Assembly: GCA_038106445.1 (NCBI GenBank)
Contig: JAYODU010000003.1
Span: forward strand, 310,001-374,000
DNA from: Pseudemcibacter sp038106445
GTDB lineage: Bacteria > Pseudomonadota > Alphaproteobacteria > Sphingomonadales > Emcibacteraceae
Reading direction: 5' to 3'
DNA length: 64,000 nt
In this document: positions 1 through 8,698 of the stretch, in pieces
How the letters are laid out: each line of letters opens with the position of its first letter
Numbering within the stretch: the stretch's first letter is position 1
Made by a program: the position numbers and the translations under genes
The notes under the pieces: model-generated
What the model was told of the DNA's origin: nothing
What the model saw: only the letters and a program-made list of their open reading frames with translations
Database searches by the model: none

Positions 1-398
1 ATTGAACCTACACGGTATATATTATGATAGCTGCCAATCACCCATATAGTGCCCGTATCCTTTAGCACGCGACGTGCCGCCGTCAGCCAGTCACGGGTAA
101 ATTGGTCATAAGCATCAAATCCGGAAAACTGATCCCAGCTGTCATTGACAGCATCAACATGTGAATTATCCGGGCGATGAAGTTCGCCTTTTAGTTGCAT
201 GTTATAGGGAGGATCAGCAAAAATTACATCCACTGATTTTTCGGGCAAGCTGTTCATAAGCTCGATACAATCGCCTTGAAGGATTTTATCCTTGGGTAGC
301 GATTTCAAATCAGGTTCTGAACGCGCACCATTGCCCGTCTGGTCGGTCGTAACCTTTTTTGTTTTTATGTTCGTATCTTGTATCATGACCGGAATCAT
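1..398 (-). CDS. ccrM: CcrM-type adenine DNA methyltransferase, N-terminal part
   Basis: The minus strand reads from the start codon off the left edge, so only about 130 residues are visible. The catalytic DPPYNMQLKG motif lies near the N-terminus, about residue 60, which is the beta-class order of N6-adenine methyltransferases. The stretch after it (GELHRPDNSHVDAVNDSWDQ) fits the cell-cycle methyltransferase CcrM, which methylates the adenine in GANTC in Alphaproteobacteria. Two in-frame ATGs are possible, at 398 and 386, and neither has a convincing ribosome binding site. It lies 42 bases downstream of rnhB on the same strand, an arrangement also known from Caulobacter relatives. The family assignment is firm; the target sequence is inferred from the family. 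Confidence 0.9.
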   Translation of the reverse strand, partial: MIPVMIQDTNIKTKKVTTDQTGNGARSEPDLKSLPKDKILQGDCIELMNSLPEKSVDVIFADPPYNMQLKGELHRPDNSHVDAVNDSWDQFSGFDAYDQFTRDWLTAARRVLKDTGTIWVIGSYHNIYRVGS

Positions 399-440
399 GA
401 ATCATTTGCAGAATCTCGTCAAGTATTTTTTTACATGGAA

Positions 441-1100
441 TCAATCCCTTATAATGTTTTGTTGAGTCATTAGGTCATAGATTGGGGAAAATGACTTTCT
501 GTGAAAACGACTCGGACCCACAAGATTTAGTGCTTTCATATGTTCGCGGGTACCATATCCGGAATTTCGTTCCCAGCCATATTCAGGGTGAATTTTGGCC
601 AATTTTTTCATTAAAAAATCGCGTTTTATTTTGGCAATTATCGATGCGGCAGCGATGGAAACCGATTTTTGATCACCTTTTATGATCGCAGTTGCAGGTG
701 CTTCGAAATCGGGAAGGCTGTTTCCATCCACCAGAATATGATCTACTTTTCGTGGTAAATTTTTGACCGCGCGCTGCATCGCCAGCATACTTGCATGTAG
801 TATATTCAGCTCATCAATTTCTTCCAGACTTGCTTCACCATATGCGCATTCGGCGCAGGCGAGAATCTGTTCATTTAAATATTCACGTTTTTTGGCACTC
901 AACTTTTTTGAATCGTTTAAGTCGTATGGAATAAGTGTCGGGTTCAAGATCACTGCTGCCGCTATGACCGGCCCGGCAAGGGGGCCACGCCCCACTTCAT
1001 CTACACCGCAGACGATTTTATGCGGGGCACCGACACTTTCTTCAATTTCATAGCTGGGTTTAGACTTTTCCTTTATCATATTTCCACTATAGTCGTTCAT
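441..1100 (-). CDS. rnhB: Ribonuclease HII
   Basis: RNase HII cuts RNA in RNA-DNA hybrids and starts removal of single misincorporated ribonucleotides. The 219-residue product carries GVDEVGRGPLAGPV near residue 32, giving D34 and E35. D125 (ILVDGNSLP) and D143 (KGDQKS) complete the expected four acidic residues, followed by the typical IAAASIIAKIKRD helix. The length is normal for the family. The ATG at 1100 has no clear ribosome binding site. The internal ATG at 1079 is preceded by GTGGAA and may be the true start, which would drop seven residues. The gene is upstream of ccrM on the same strand and divergent from the glycosyltransferase-like gene at 1122. Confidence 0.96.
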   Translation of the reverse strand: MNDYSGNMIKEKSKPSYEIEESVGAPHKIVCGVDEVGRGPLAGPVIAAAVILNPTLIPYDLNDSKKLSAKKREYLNEQILACAECAYGEASLEEIDELNILHASMLAMQRAVKNLPRKVDHILVDGNSLPDFEAPATAIIKGDQKSVSIAAASIIAKIKRDFLMKKLAKIHPEYGWERNSGYGTREHMKALNLVGPSRFHRKSFSPIYDLMTQQNIIRD

Positions 1101-1121
1101 CTGATAAATTAAAGAGATAAT

Positions 1122-1757
1122 ATGAGCATCACCGTCATTATACCCACATTGAAAATGGATGAACGGCTGGAACGCCTGCTGGATGTGCTTCCTGATGATG
1201 TGATTATTGTGAATGGTGGTATTGAAACCTATTCCTTTAAAGACCGGATGGTCCTGAACACCAATCCCGGGCGGGGGCTACAGCTTAAATCCGGCGCACA
1301 GTTTGCAAAGGGGGACTGGCTTTTGTTTCTTCATGCAGATAGCATACTTACTGAAGGATGGGTGCAGGCGCTCACCGATCATATGACCCATCATGCAGAT
1401 AAGGCGTTTGCGTTTCGGCTTCGTTTTGATGATGACGGCTTTTTTCCAAGGTTACTTGAATATTGGGTACGTTTCCGGGCTTATGCCTTTGCTCTTCCCT
1501 ATGGGGATCAGGGGCTTTTTATTTCCCGTGCTCTCTATGATGAAATTGGTGGCTATAATGATATGCCGCTCATGGAAGATGTGGATATTGTTCGCCGTAT
1601 CGGCCGAAAAAGAATGCGAACCGGTAGCCATGTGCTGATTACATCAGCGGATAAATATAATAAATACGGCTATGTCATTCGCATGTTTCGAAACGGGTTT
1701 TGTCTACTGCTTTATAAACTGGGTGTTGACCCCGCAACAATCAGGAAGATTTATTGA
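1122..1757 (+). CDS. TIGR04283-type family 2 glycosyltransferase
   Basis: This 211-residue GT-A fold protein begins SITVIIPTLKMDERL, has the LLFLHADSIL segment with the metal-binding acidic residue near 70, and PYGDQGLFISR plus GGYNDMPLMEDVD later. These are features of the rSAM/selenodomain-associated transferase 2 family (TIGR04283). Its stop overlaps the start of the next gene by four bases (ATGA), so the two are translationally coupled. Members often sit with radical SAM proteins or arsenosugar genes, but neither is visible here, so donor and acceptor remain unknown. Confidence 0.85.
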   Translation: MSITVIIPTLKMDERLERLLDVLPDDVIIVNGGIETYSFKDRMVLNTNPGRGLQLKSGAQFAKGDWLLFLHADSILTEGWVQALTDHMTHHADKAFAFRLRFDDDGFFPRLLEYWVRFRAYAFALPYGDQGLFISRALYDEIGGYNDMPLMEDVDIVRRIGRKRMRTGSHVLITSADKYNKYGYVIRMFRNGFCLLLYKLGVDPATIRKIY

Positions 1758-2329
1758 TGAAGAAAAACACGCTCGTAATATTCGTCAGGGAGCCACGTTT
1801 TGGGCGTGTCAAAACCCGTCTGGCGCGGGATATCGGCCGCTTTAAAGCGTGGATGTTTTATCGCCGCACGGTTAAGGCACTGATCCGGCGGGTGGGACAC
1901 GGAAACTGGCAAACAATTATTTGTGTTGCCCCCGATGAAAATCGCGGCGGTTTTTTTGACCCGCGTATTGAAATTATCCCGCAGGGTGGTGGTGATCTGG
2001 GCCAACGGATGCAGCGTGTGTTTGATTGTGTGGGAAGCGGGCCTCTTGTTCTCATCGGCGGGGATATACCGGGTGTGCGAAAAAACCATATTAGACGCGC
2101 GTTTAAAGCACTGGGAAATCATGATGCGGTATTCGGCCCGGCAAGCGATGGCGGTTACTGGCTGGTGGGTATGCGCAGGCGGCATGCCCGCATTGCACCA
2201 TTTGAAGGTGTTCGCTGGTCGACAGAACACGCGCTTGCTGATACAGTTGCAAATATTAAACTTTCGCAGCACGTTGACTTCACCGATATGCTCAGCGATG
2301 TTGACCGTGCAGCAGATCTGGCAGACTAG
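1754..2329 (+). CDS. TIGR04282-type (DUF2064) glycosyltransferase
   Basis: A 191-residue protein of the transferase 1 family that partners TIGR04283. It shows VREPRFGRVKTRLARDIG at the N-terminus, where nucleotide-sugar transferases have their diphosphate-binding loop, and GPASDGGYWLVGMRR near residue 135, the family's signature. It overlaps the upstream partner by four bases. One branch of the family is annotated as arsenosugar biosynthesis, but no arsM or radical SAM arsS gene lies next to it, so I would not carry that name over. Its stop overlaps the convergent gene at 2326 by four bases. Confidence 0.85.
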   Translation: MMKKNTLVIFVREPRFGRVKTRLARDIGRFKAWMFYRRTVKALIRRVGHGNWQTIICVAPDENRGGFFDPRIEIIPQGGGDLGQRMQRVFDCVGSGPLVLIGGDIPGVRKNHIRRAFKALGNHDAVFGPASDGGYWLVGMRRRHARIAPFEGVRWSTEHALADTVANIKLSQHVDFTDMLSDVDRAADLAD

Positions 2330-2952
2330 TCAACTAGCTCAACAGTATATGGAGGTAAATTGTATATCCCGTGGTCGTCATTATCGATTACTATTAATCG
2401 TTGGTTAAGATCAGGAGAAAAAGCCCAAGTCTCAAACTGGCTAGTTAACTCAATTTCAACAACCCCATTTTCAATTGAATTTATTTTAAATTGTGCTGCT
2501 GGCAAAATCCGAACAATAAATTTGGATTTTCGCCAGATGTTTTTAAGGGTTGGAAGGAGTTCAAGCTCGATTGTTTCGTCACCAGTTAGAGGTAGTGGTA
2601 TTTTCTGCCTCCAGGGAAGCACGTTATCGGGCATCTTGTGATTATAGGATTTCGATTCCAAAACTAATTCATCAGCACTAATTCCAGCAATAACTAATTC
2701 ATATGTAAGTGGGATATAATTTACTAAGTTTGAATCTGGTTGCAGATTTTGATAAGTAGCAGTTTGAGTAAATAAAACATCACCGACGTTTCCGGAATAA
2801 ACATTTGAATCACTGGCACTTTGAATTTGAAATATTGGGCTATCTTCGTCCAATGCACCCTTGAATTGGTTTTTACTAATTTGAGCATTGAGCGAGACTA
2901 AAGAAAAGCAAAAGGTCAGAATAATTACAAGAAATGTATATTGAATTTTCAA
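2326..2952 (-). CDS. Secreted or periplasmic protein of unknown function
   Basis: A 208-residue protein with a clear Sec signal peptide (MKIQYTFLVIILTFCFSLVS, then LNA before the likely cleavage site). The mature part is rich in beta-strand-like sequence and has no motif I recognise. The gene is visibly more AT-rich than its neighbours and uses AT-ending codons, which suggests acquisition from another source. It is convergent with the TIGR04282 gene, with a four-base overlap of stop codons. No function can be assigned. Confidence 0.7.
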   Translation of the reverse strand: MKIQYTFLVIILTFCFSLVSLNAQISKNQFKGALDEDSPIFQIQSASDSNVYSGNVGDVLFTQTATYQNLQPDSNLVNYIPLTYELVIAGISADELVLESKSYNHKMPDNVLPWRQKIPLPLTGDETIELELLPTLKNIWRKSKFIVRILPAAQFKINSIENGVVEIELTSQFETWAFSPDLNQRLIVIDNDDHGIYNLPPYTVELVD

Positions 2953-3037
2953 AATGAAACCCCCAAAATGTTGATTAATAGCTAAACTATATGTTCAGAT
3001 ATCAATTGCCGCAAGAAAAAATGCTAGAGGATAAATA

Positions 3038-3664
3038 ATGTTTCAGCCACCGTTATTTAAGGAAGATCGATTAAGCGTCATACATGATTTGATTGATGCC
3101 TATTCATTCGGGATATTAATCGCCCATGAGGACGGTGAGATTTCGGCAAACCATCTTCCGTTTGTGCTGCACCGCGATTTGGGGGATAAAGGCACACTGC
3201 GCGCCCATATGGCAAAGGGGAACCCGCTTTGGCAACATTTTGGGCCGGACACCAATGTTATGGTGATTTTTCAGGGGCCCCATCATTATATCAGCCCCGG
3301 ATGGTACGCTTCAAAGGCCGAACATGGCAAAGTGGTGCCCACCTGGAACTATGCGACCGTGCATGCGCGGGGGGTATTAAAGTTAATTGATGATCCGGAC
3401 TGGCTGATTACACAAATCGGGTCATTATCCGATATCCATGAAGCGGGCCGTGATGTTCCGTGGAAAATCGCCGACGCGCCGGATAAATATATCCGCGGTC
3501 AAATGAAAGGGATCATCGGGCTTGAAATTGAAATTGCCGACCTTACCGGCAAATGGAAAATGAGCCAGAATAAAAATGACGCTGATAAAGCCGGAGTGCT
3601 TGCCGGGCTTGCAGCCGACGGGGACGAAAACGCGCTTGAGGTTGCAAAGTTAATTAGAAAATAG
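3038..3664 (+). CDS. PaiB-family FMN-binding protein
   Basis: A 208-residue split-barrel flavin-binding protein. It begins MFQPPLFKEDRLSVIHDLID, has the NHLPFVLHRD and GPHHYISPGWY segments and VPTWNYATVHARG near residue 105, all typical of the PaiB family (FMN-binding negative transcriptional regulator). Bacillus PaiB is a regulator of protease and sporulation genes; in proteobacteria the role is mostly untested and it may be an ordinary flavin-dependent enzyme. It stands alone between two AT-rich orphan genes on the opposite strand. Confidence 0.88.
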   Translation: MFQPPLFKEDRLSVIHDLIDAYSFGILIAHEDGEISANHLPFVLHRDLGDKGTLRAHMAKGNPLWQHFGPDTNVMVIFQGPHHYISPGWYASKAEHGKVVPTWNYATVHARGVLKLIDDPDWLITQIGSLSDIHEAGRDVPWKIADAPDKYIRGQMKGIIGLEIEIADLTGKWKMSQNKNDADKAGVLAGLAADGDENALEVAKLIRK

Positions 3665-4448
3665 GCCCGTCAACAATCCTAATCTTAGTTTTAGTTCCCT
3701 CTATATTTAATCTCTTTACAATTAAAGATATAGGCTGAGAATAGCGCTCTGTTTTATGAAAATATTCTATTCTATATTCCCTAGCGCTATTTTCATGATT
3801 TTGGTCTAATCTGATAGTACATGGAAAATAATGATTCTCTGGTCCGTGTATTGGATAAGAATTGATATCATCATGAAGTTCGTTTGAAACCTGATAATCT
3901 CGAATACTAAATTCTTCGTGCGATTCAGATATTACATCCTTCAATGGGATTCTAATTATTCTCAACAAATATGCTAATGTGGCATCATCAAAATCATTAT
4001 AACCTAGTTGTATAAATGATTTTAAACTTTGCTCGTCGATTTATTTGGGGATGTTTGTCTCAATACTCACCAGATTAAATAGATCCCATCTACACACTTC
4101 AATTACTTCTTTGTTACAAGATCCGGTTTTGAAACTAGTTTCGCCGATTCTTACTGAATGTTTAGATAATCTTATGACGCCAGGAAAATTCTCAATCGGC
4201 ATTTCTGGATAATATTGAACTTGGTAATAGTCGCCCAAATTTTGATAATTTTCGATTTTTACTGCGCTAAAATATGCTGCGTCTTCAAGGATTACTGGAT
4301 TATTGTAATTAGCGATTGAAAGTACTTGCCTTATTGTTTCTTTGTTCAACGGAGTTATTTTCATCGGTACAACATCAGAATTCGCTTGATTGCTATTTCC
4401 GATTAATAAGACCATAACTGTGCAAAATAGAGTGGTGGTTTATTTCAT
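3654..4448 (-). pseudogene. Secreted-protein pseudogene with two in-frame TAA codons
   Basis: Reading from the ATG at 4448, preceded by GGGGATGGAAA, gives M-K-stop-TTTLFCTVMVLLIGNSNQANS. This is a normal signal peptide apart from a TAA at codon 3 (4440-4442). The same frame then stays open for 132 codons to a second TAA at 4041-4043, after which it continues without interruption to 3654. Restoring both codons gives a protein of about 264 residues. The two halves look alike: each has a Y-F..-x-I stretch, then a Y-x-I/V-x-Y-F/Y-x-E/K segment and an I-x-L-x-K-x-L/S-x-I/V-x-I/G segment, suggesting a duplicated domain. Translation could still start at 4415 with a shortened signal peptide. The gene is AT-rich and its function is unknown. 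Confidence 0.7.
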
Positions 4449-4602
4449 TTTCCATCCCCAATTATCGATATTAAATGATAATTTAAAATTCAAAGTTTTG
4501 CAATTCGTTATGGGAAATAACATCTGTTATTGCATGACATTAATTTGACTCCCGCCTTCATTCACCGCATTATGTTTTCATTAAAACATAAGGGAGAAAA
4601 CA

Positions 4603-5751
4603 ATGACCAAAGACTTAAGCAGAAGAGAAGTATTGGGGGCAGCAGCGACAGTGGCGGCGGCCACGACGCTGGGAACCAGCGCTGCCATGGCAGCAGGAAG
4701 GGGTCAGGCCCCGGCGATCATGAGCAGTTACAAGCCGCTTGTGGTTGGTGCCAATAACGGACACAGACTTAAAAATGAAGACGGCGAAACCGGGGTTCAG
4801 ATCGCTTACCGTATGATCACCGCGGGTGAAGATGTGCTTGATGCGACGATTGCCTGTAATAACCTACCGGAAATTTCGGAAGAGGACAGCTCCGTCGGGT
4901 ATGGCGGTTTGCCGGATGCCAACGGTGATGTGACCCTTGATGCGTGCTGTATGCACGGGCCAATGAAACGCGCCGGTGGTGTTTCCTACATACAGGGGGT
5001 GCGGACACCGTCACTGGTCGCGAAGGATGTGATGCTGAAAACAAATCACCATCTTCTTTCCGGGCAGGGGGCAACTGATTTCGCCCGTGCTAATGGCCAT
5101 AAAATAGAAGGCGATCTGAACAGCGCACGGTCATTCAACCGTTATCTTGAATGGAAAAAGCGGGTCGAGGAAGAAGGCGATAACCGTACATTTGCCGAAC
5201 TGGATATTGATTTCATTGAAAATAAAGGCTTCGAAGTCGCATATCAGATGGCGAAGGAAGGTCTTATCGATATTGACCATATCCACGGAACGATTAACAC
5301 CAATGCGATCAACCACAAGGGCGAAATTTGCGGAAACACGACAACGTCGGGCCGCAGTTTCAAGGTGCCGGGCCGTGTGGGCGACAGCCCGATCCTTGGT
5401 GCGGGGCTATATGTGGATAATGATATCGGGGCCGCGGGTTCAACCGGACTTGGTGAAATGAACCTTTATCATCTTTGTTCGTTTCTTATCGTTGAAAAAA
5501 TGCGTGACGGAATGCATCCGAAAGATGCGGGCATGTTTGCCCTTACACGGGTTCGGGATTTCTGCATGGGTAATCCGCGCTATATGAATGAAGAAGGTGA
5601 AATTGCCTTTGATCTGCAATTTTATGTGCTTGATAAGAAAAGCCGTTATGCCGGTGTTGCCATGCGGGGCGGCGAAGGGCGCTTTTTCGCGGTTTGCGAT
5701 GATAATGGTCCACGGCATGAGCTTATGGACGCGATTTATATGAATAGCTGA
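4603..5751 (+). CDS. Tat-exported glycosylasparaginase (Ntn hydrolase)
   Basis: A 382-residue N4-(beta-N-acetylglucosaminyl)-L-asparaginase family protein. The N-terminus carries a twin-arginine signal (SRREVLGAAATVAAATTLG, ending AMA), so it should be exported folded to the periplasm. The precursor is expected to cut itself before Thr230 (DIDHIHGTI), which becomes the N-terminal nucleophile. CGNTTTSGRSFKVPGRVGDS and GAGLYVDNDIGAAGSTGLGE downstream match the substrate-binding part of the family. The likely role is cleaving the glycan-asparagine bond of glycopeptides, or isoaspartyl or asparaginyl peptides. It is a single gene, followed by a good terminator. Confidence 0.9.
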   Translation: MTKDLSRREVLGAAATVAAATTLGTSAAMAAGRGQAPAIMSSYKPLVVGANNGHRLKNEDGETGVQIAYRMITAGEDVLDATIACNNLPEISEEDSSVGYGGLPDANGDVTLDACCMHGPMKRAGGVSYIQGVRTPSLVAKDVMLKTNHHLLSGQGATDFARANGHKIEGDLNSARSFNRYLEWKKRVEEEGDNRTFAELDIDFIENKGFEVAYQMAKEGLIDIDHIHGTINTNAINHKGEICGNTTTSGRSFKVPGRVGDSPILGAGLYVDNDIGAAGSTGLGEMNLYHLCSFLIVEKMRDGMHPKDAGMFALTRVRDFCMGNPRYMNEEGEIAFDLQFYVLDKKSRYAGVAMRGGEGRFFAVCDDNGPRHELMDAIYMNS

Positions 5752-5772
5752 TATAAAGAAAATATTTTCAAG

Positions 5773-5803
5773 AAGGGCGTACCATATGGCGCGCCCTTTT
5801 TTA
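5773..5803 (+). terminator. Rho-independent terminator after the glycosylasparaginase
   Basis: AAGGGCG at 5773 pairs with CGCCCTT ending near 5797, with a 12-base loop, followed by a run of T. It begins 22 bases after the stop codon at 5751. Confidence 0.75.
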
Positions 5804-6351
5804 TAGCATAAACCTTATATGATTTGTCATGGCGACTTTGGGGTCTATACCGTCATCCTGTGTGATGACCGTGCGGACATAACAGCTGTCACGGTCCGTG
5901 CCGGTCGCACGGGCGTCAAGATCAAGTGTTGTGTTATATTCATTTTCGCAGAGTGTCGCGCTTCCGATCACAGTGGCGCGCCCGTTGTCGCAGTTACTTA
6001 TAAAATCCACGTTAAGCGGTTTTCCGAATGATCGGTAAAGGCAAGAACATCACATTGCCCGGCGGCCATGTTGGCAAGTTCGGTCTGGCTTATGGTGCCG
6101 TCGGAATATTCCGTGTGGGTATGGGGATCAAAAATTAAAGTGCTGCCAAGTCCCGCCCAAACGGGCTGCGTTATAATTTCAGCTTCCTTGGGGATGATGG
6201 TGCTGATATTTACTGGACGGATCGGCGAATCTTCGGGCAGTGTCAGATAAACGAATATCCCGATCGGGATAATGATCATCAGAATACCAAATAAAATGGC
6301 GATGATTTTTTTGGCAGTGCGTGTTGATTTTGGTTTTGTAAACTGGCTCAC
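5801..6351 (-). pseudogene. Membrane-anchored PHP-domain hydrolase, internally deleted
   Basis: The first part (6351-5998) encodes a basic N-terminus, one membrane segment (about residues 14-37) and the start of a PHP metal-hydrolase domain, with the ligand motifs DPHTHTEYSDG (H76, H78) and FTDHSE (D106, H107). It then stops at residue 117, far short of a full PHP domain. In the next frame, directly adjoining, 66 codons read FISNCDNGRATVIGSATLCE to the stop at 5801, which looks like the C-terminal end of the same protein. I infer an internal deletion with frameshift near 6005. Catalytic function is unlikely. Confidence 0.65.
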
Positions 6352-6368
6352 GGGATCCTTTCGGTGAG

Positions 6369-6896
6369 TTATTTTTCATTAAGGCGCGGTATCATTTCCG
6401 CCATGTTGCACGGGCGAAAACGGATATCAAGCTGTTCGGCAAATATATGATCCCATGAATCCTTGCATGCGCCGGGGGAACCGGGTACGGCGAACATATA
6501 TGTTCCGCCCGAAACACCACCCGTTGCGCGGGATTGAAGTGTCGATGTGCCAATAAGTTTAAATGAAATGGCGCGAAAAACTTCGCCGAAGCCTTCAATT
6601 TCCTTGTCATAAAATTCATGGAAAATTTCCGGTGTAATATCCCGCCCGGTAAGGCCGGTGCCGCCAGTTGAAATGATGACTTCAATATTTTTATCATCGA
6701 TCCATTTTCTAAGCTGTGCACGCAAATCATTTTTATCATCGCGGATGATAGCGCGATCAGCAAGTTTATGACCCGCAGCTTCAAGCCGGTCAACAAGCAC
6801 CTGTCCCGAAATATCATCATCAAGGCTACGTGTATCAGAAAGTGTGAGGATCGCGATTTTAAGGGGTAGAAAATCCCTATTCTGATCGATTGGCAT
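6369..6896 (-). CDS. moaB: Molybdenum cofactor biosynthesis protein MoaB
   Basis: A 175-residue MoaB/Mog family protein, which adenylylates molybdopterin before molybdate insertion. It has LKIAILTLSDTRSLDDDISG at the N-terminus and the conserved STGGTGLTGRDITPE near residue 75, followed by GGTYMFAVPGSPGACKDSW. I start at the ATG at 6896 (MPIDQNRDF) because the longer frame to 6980 lies wholly inside the upstream transglycosylase gene and adds no family sequence. The start overlaps the end of that gene by 20 bases, so the pair is probably co-transcribed. No other moa or mob genes lie in the window. Confidence 0.93.
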   Translation of the reverse strand: MPIDQNRDFLPLKIAILTLSDTRSLDDDISGQVLVDRLEAAGHKLADRAIIRDDKNDLRAQLRKWIDDKNIEVIISTGGTGLTGRDITPEIFHEFYDKEIEGFGEVFRAISFKLIGTSTLQSRATGGVSGGTYMFAVPGSPGACKDSWDHIFAEQLDIRFRPCNMAEMIPRLNEK

Positions 6897-8694
6897 ATCT
6901 TGTTTCTTTATTGTTTTTTGCTGATTGTGTGTTGTCCTGCGGTTCATACAATGGCCATTGGCCGGATGCAACATAATCAAGTGTCGGTGTGTCCTGCCCC
7001 ATGCGCATGCGGTATATCCACATATTTGAAAACACGCGCTCTATATATATGCGCGTTTCACGGGCAGGAATGCTTTCAATATATAGCAGCGGGTCATCCT
7101 GAAAATTGGTGCTTTTAACCCATTTTTGCATGTTTCCGGGCCCTGCGTTGTATGCGGTAAGTGACTTGAACAAATTATTATCTGCAAAATTTTCCAGCAT
7201 TGTTTTCATGTATTTCTGGCCCAGATACATATTATAACGCGGATCATCCAGCTTGATACGTTGAAGGCGGCTGTTTTGCGACATGTCACCTGCGGCACCC
7301 ATCATAAGCTGCATGAGCCCGCGTGCACCAACACCGCTTTGTGCCCAGCTGTTAAAGGCACTTTCCTGTCTGATCATCCCAAATAGCAGGGCACGGTCCA
7401 GTGTATAGCCACCTTCCGGTGTAATATAGGGAACAGGATATAGTGAGCTATCAAGCGCATTGATGCGTTTTTGTTCCTCAATCCGGCCTATTTGAAGTTG
7501 CGTTGCCGCAAGCCCAAGACGCGCGGCCAGCCCCAATAATGCCGCATGCTGGCTATCGCGTGTCCGGCTCCAGGCGATAGAAAGTTCCTGATCGGCCAGT
7601 GTATTTTCCCCAACCTGCGCAAGTGCAATTGCGCGGTGCACCGACGACAGACCACGAAGTTCCCGATAATCACTTTCTGTAAATTCAGGCACGGTCCAGT
7701 CAAGGTCAATATCAATGCCAAGCTGACGGGCGGCAAGGATACCGTAAAATGTTTTTTGAAAATTTGCTGCTTTTTTAAGTAGCCGGTTAACTTCTTCCGG
7801 CTGACGGCAGGCAAGTTTCGCACGTGCCGCCCAGAATACACCTGCAGCGGCTGTCCAGTCACCGGCAACAGCGGAATTTGCCACATGCTCAAAATGTTCC
7901 GCTGCAACCGCACAATCACCTAGACGCCATGCGCTGAGGCCGGCAATCCAGTCTGCCTGGGAAATATCCTCGCGGGATCTGCTTGCAAGCTGTCCCAGGG
8001 CAAATGCTTTTTCATCCTGATTGGTCAGGTAATATTCATTGGCAATTCTTGAAAGATGCTCGTCAATTTCACGTTGTGTAAGTAGCCCGCGTTCGACGAA
8101 TGCCCAAAGGCGTTTTTCCGCACGTGCGGCGTTATGCTGACGCAGATATCGGTTAATGGTGCGGTTAAGTTCTGCAACATCAAGTCGTTCCTGACGTTTT
8201 CTAAGCTGTATTTCGCTTGGTTCTTCGGGTTTTTTAGCGGCGGCCGCGGCCGGGGCTTCAATTTCCTCACGGCTGGGCGGTGTTGGCTTGTCGGCAGGAA
8301 ACGCATATGTGCTTCCCGTCATCGGTTGCATCATACCACCGGTTGAACCCCCATTTTTACGTTTTCCAAGATCATAAATACGTTGCGCACCGGGAAGGTC
8401 CCCATAACTTTCCATCCAGGCCTTAAGTTCTGAAAATTTTGATGTATAGGCGGTCGCATGCATATAACGCTGATACCAGACATGACCCATCAATATTGTA
8501 TTTTCAATCTTCTTGATTTCCGCATCCGCCTGTTTCCAGCGTCCACGGTTCTGTTCATAAAAAATATTGCGGTATGCTTCAACGTCACTGGCACTTAACG
8601 GTTCAAGGGTGAATTTATCCAGATCGGATTGTGCTTGGGAAGCATTCACAGAAAAAATACTCAAAAGAGCTATAATCAGAAACTTTTTAAACAT
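6877..8694 (-). CDS. Soluble lytic murein transglycosylase (Slt type)
   Basis: A 605-residue periplasmic enzyme that cleaves peptidoglycan between MurNAc and GlcNAc to leave 1,6-anhydroMurNAc. A Sec signal peptide (MFKKFLIIALLSIFSVNASQ, AQ) is followed by a long helical superhelix region (about 25-420) and a C-terminal SLT goose-lysozyme domain. The catalytic Glu is E444 in FGMIRQESAFNSWAQ; GARGLMQLM and LTAYNAGPGN follow as expected. The superhelix contains a low-complexity Ala/Pro/Glu linker around residues 145-160. The stop overlaps moaB. Together with the amidase and epimerase at 10.8-13 kb it fits wall turnover. Confidence 0.95.
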   Translation of the reverse strand: MFKKFLIIALLSIFSVNASQAQSDLDKFTLEPLSASDVEAYRNIFYEQNRGRWKQADAEIKKIENTILMGHVWYQRYMHATAYTSKFSELKAWMESYGDLPGAQRIYDLGKRKNGGSTGGMMQPMTGSTYAFPADKPTPPSREEIEAPAAAAAKKPEEPSEIQLRKRQERLDVAELNRTINRYLRQHNAARAEKRLWAFVERGLLTQREIDEHLSRIANEYYLTNQDEKAFALGQLASRSREDISQADWIAGLSAWRLGDCAVAAEHFEHVANSAVAGDWTAAAGVFWAARAKLACRQPEEVNRLLKKAANFQKTFYGILAARQLGIDIDLDWTVPEFTESDYRELRGLSSVHRAIALAQVGENTLADQELSIAWSRTRDSQHAALLGLAARLGLAATQLQIGRIEEQKRINALDSSLYPVPYITPEGGYTLDRALLFGMIRQESAFNSWAQSGVGARGLMQLMMGAAGDMSQNSRLQRIKLDDPRYNMYLGQKYMKTMLENFADNNLFKSLTAYNAGPGNMQKWVKSTNFQDDPLLYIESIPARETRIYIERVFSNMWIYRMRMGQDTPTLDYVASGQWPLYEPQDNTQSAKNNKETRYANRSE

Positions 8695-8698
8695 ACTA

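Noticed and set aside
1751..2272. A 173-codon minus-strand frame opposite the TIGR04282 gene
   Set aside because: It is the complement of a recognised gene, with Cys- and His-rich composition typical of shadows.
1754..2329. Arsenosugar biosynthesis cluster
   Set aside because: The family name includes this role, but no arsM, radical SAM arsS or ars regulator is adjacent.
3654..4448. Stop-codon reassignment or programmed readthrough of TAA
   Set aside because: Many other genes in the window end in TAA and have sensible ends, and no readthrough signal is visible. A pseudogene explains both stops more simply.
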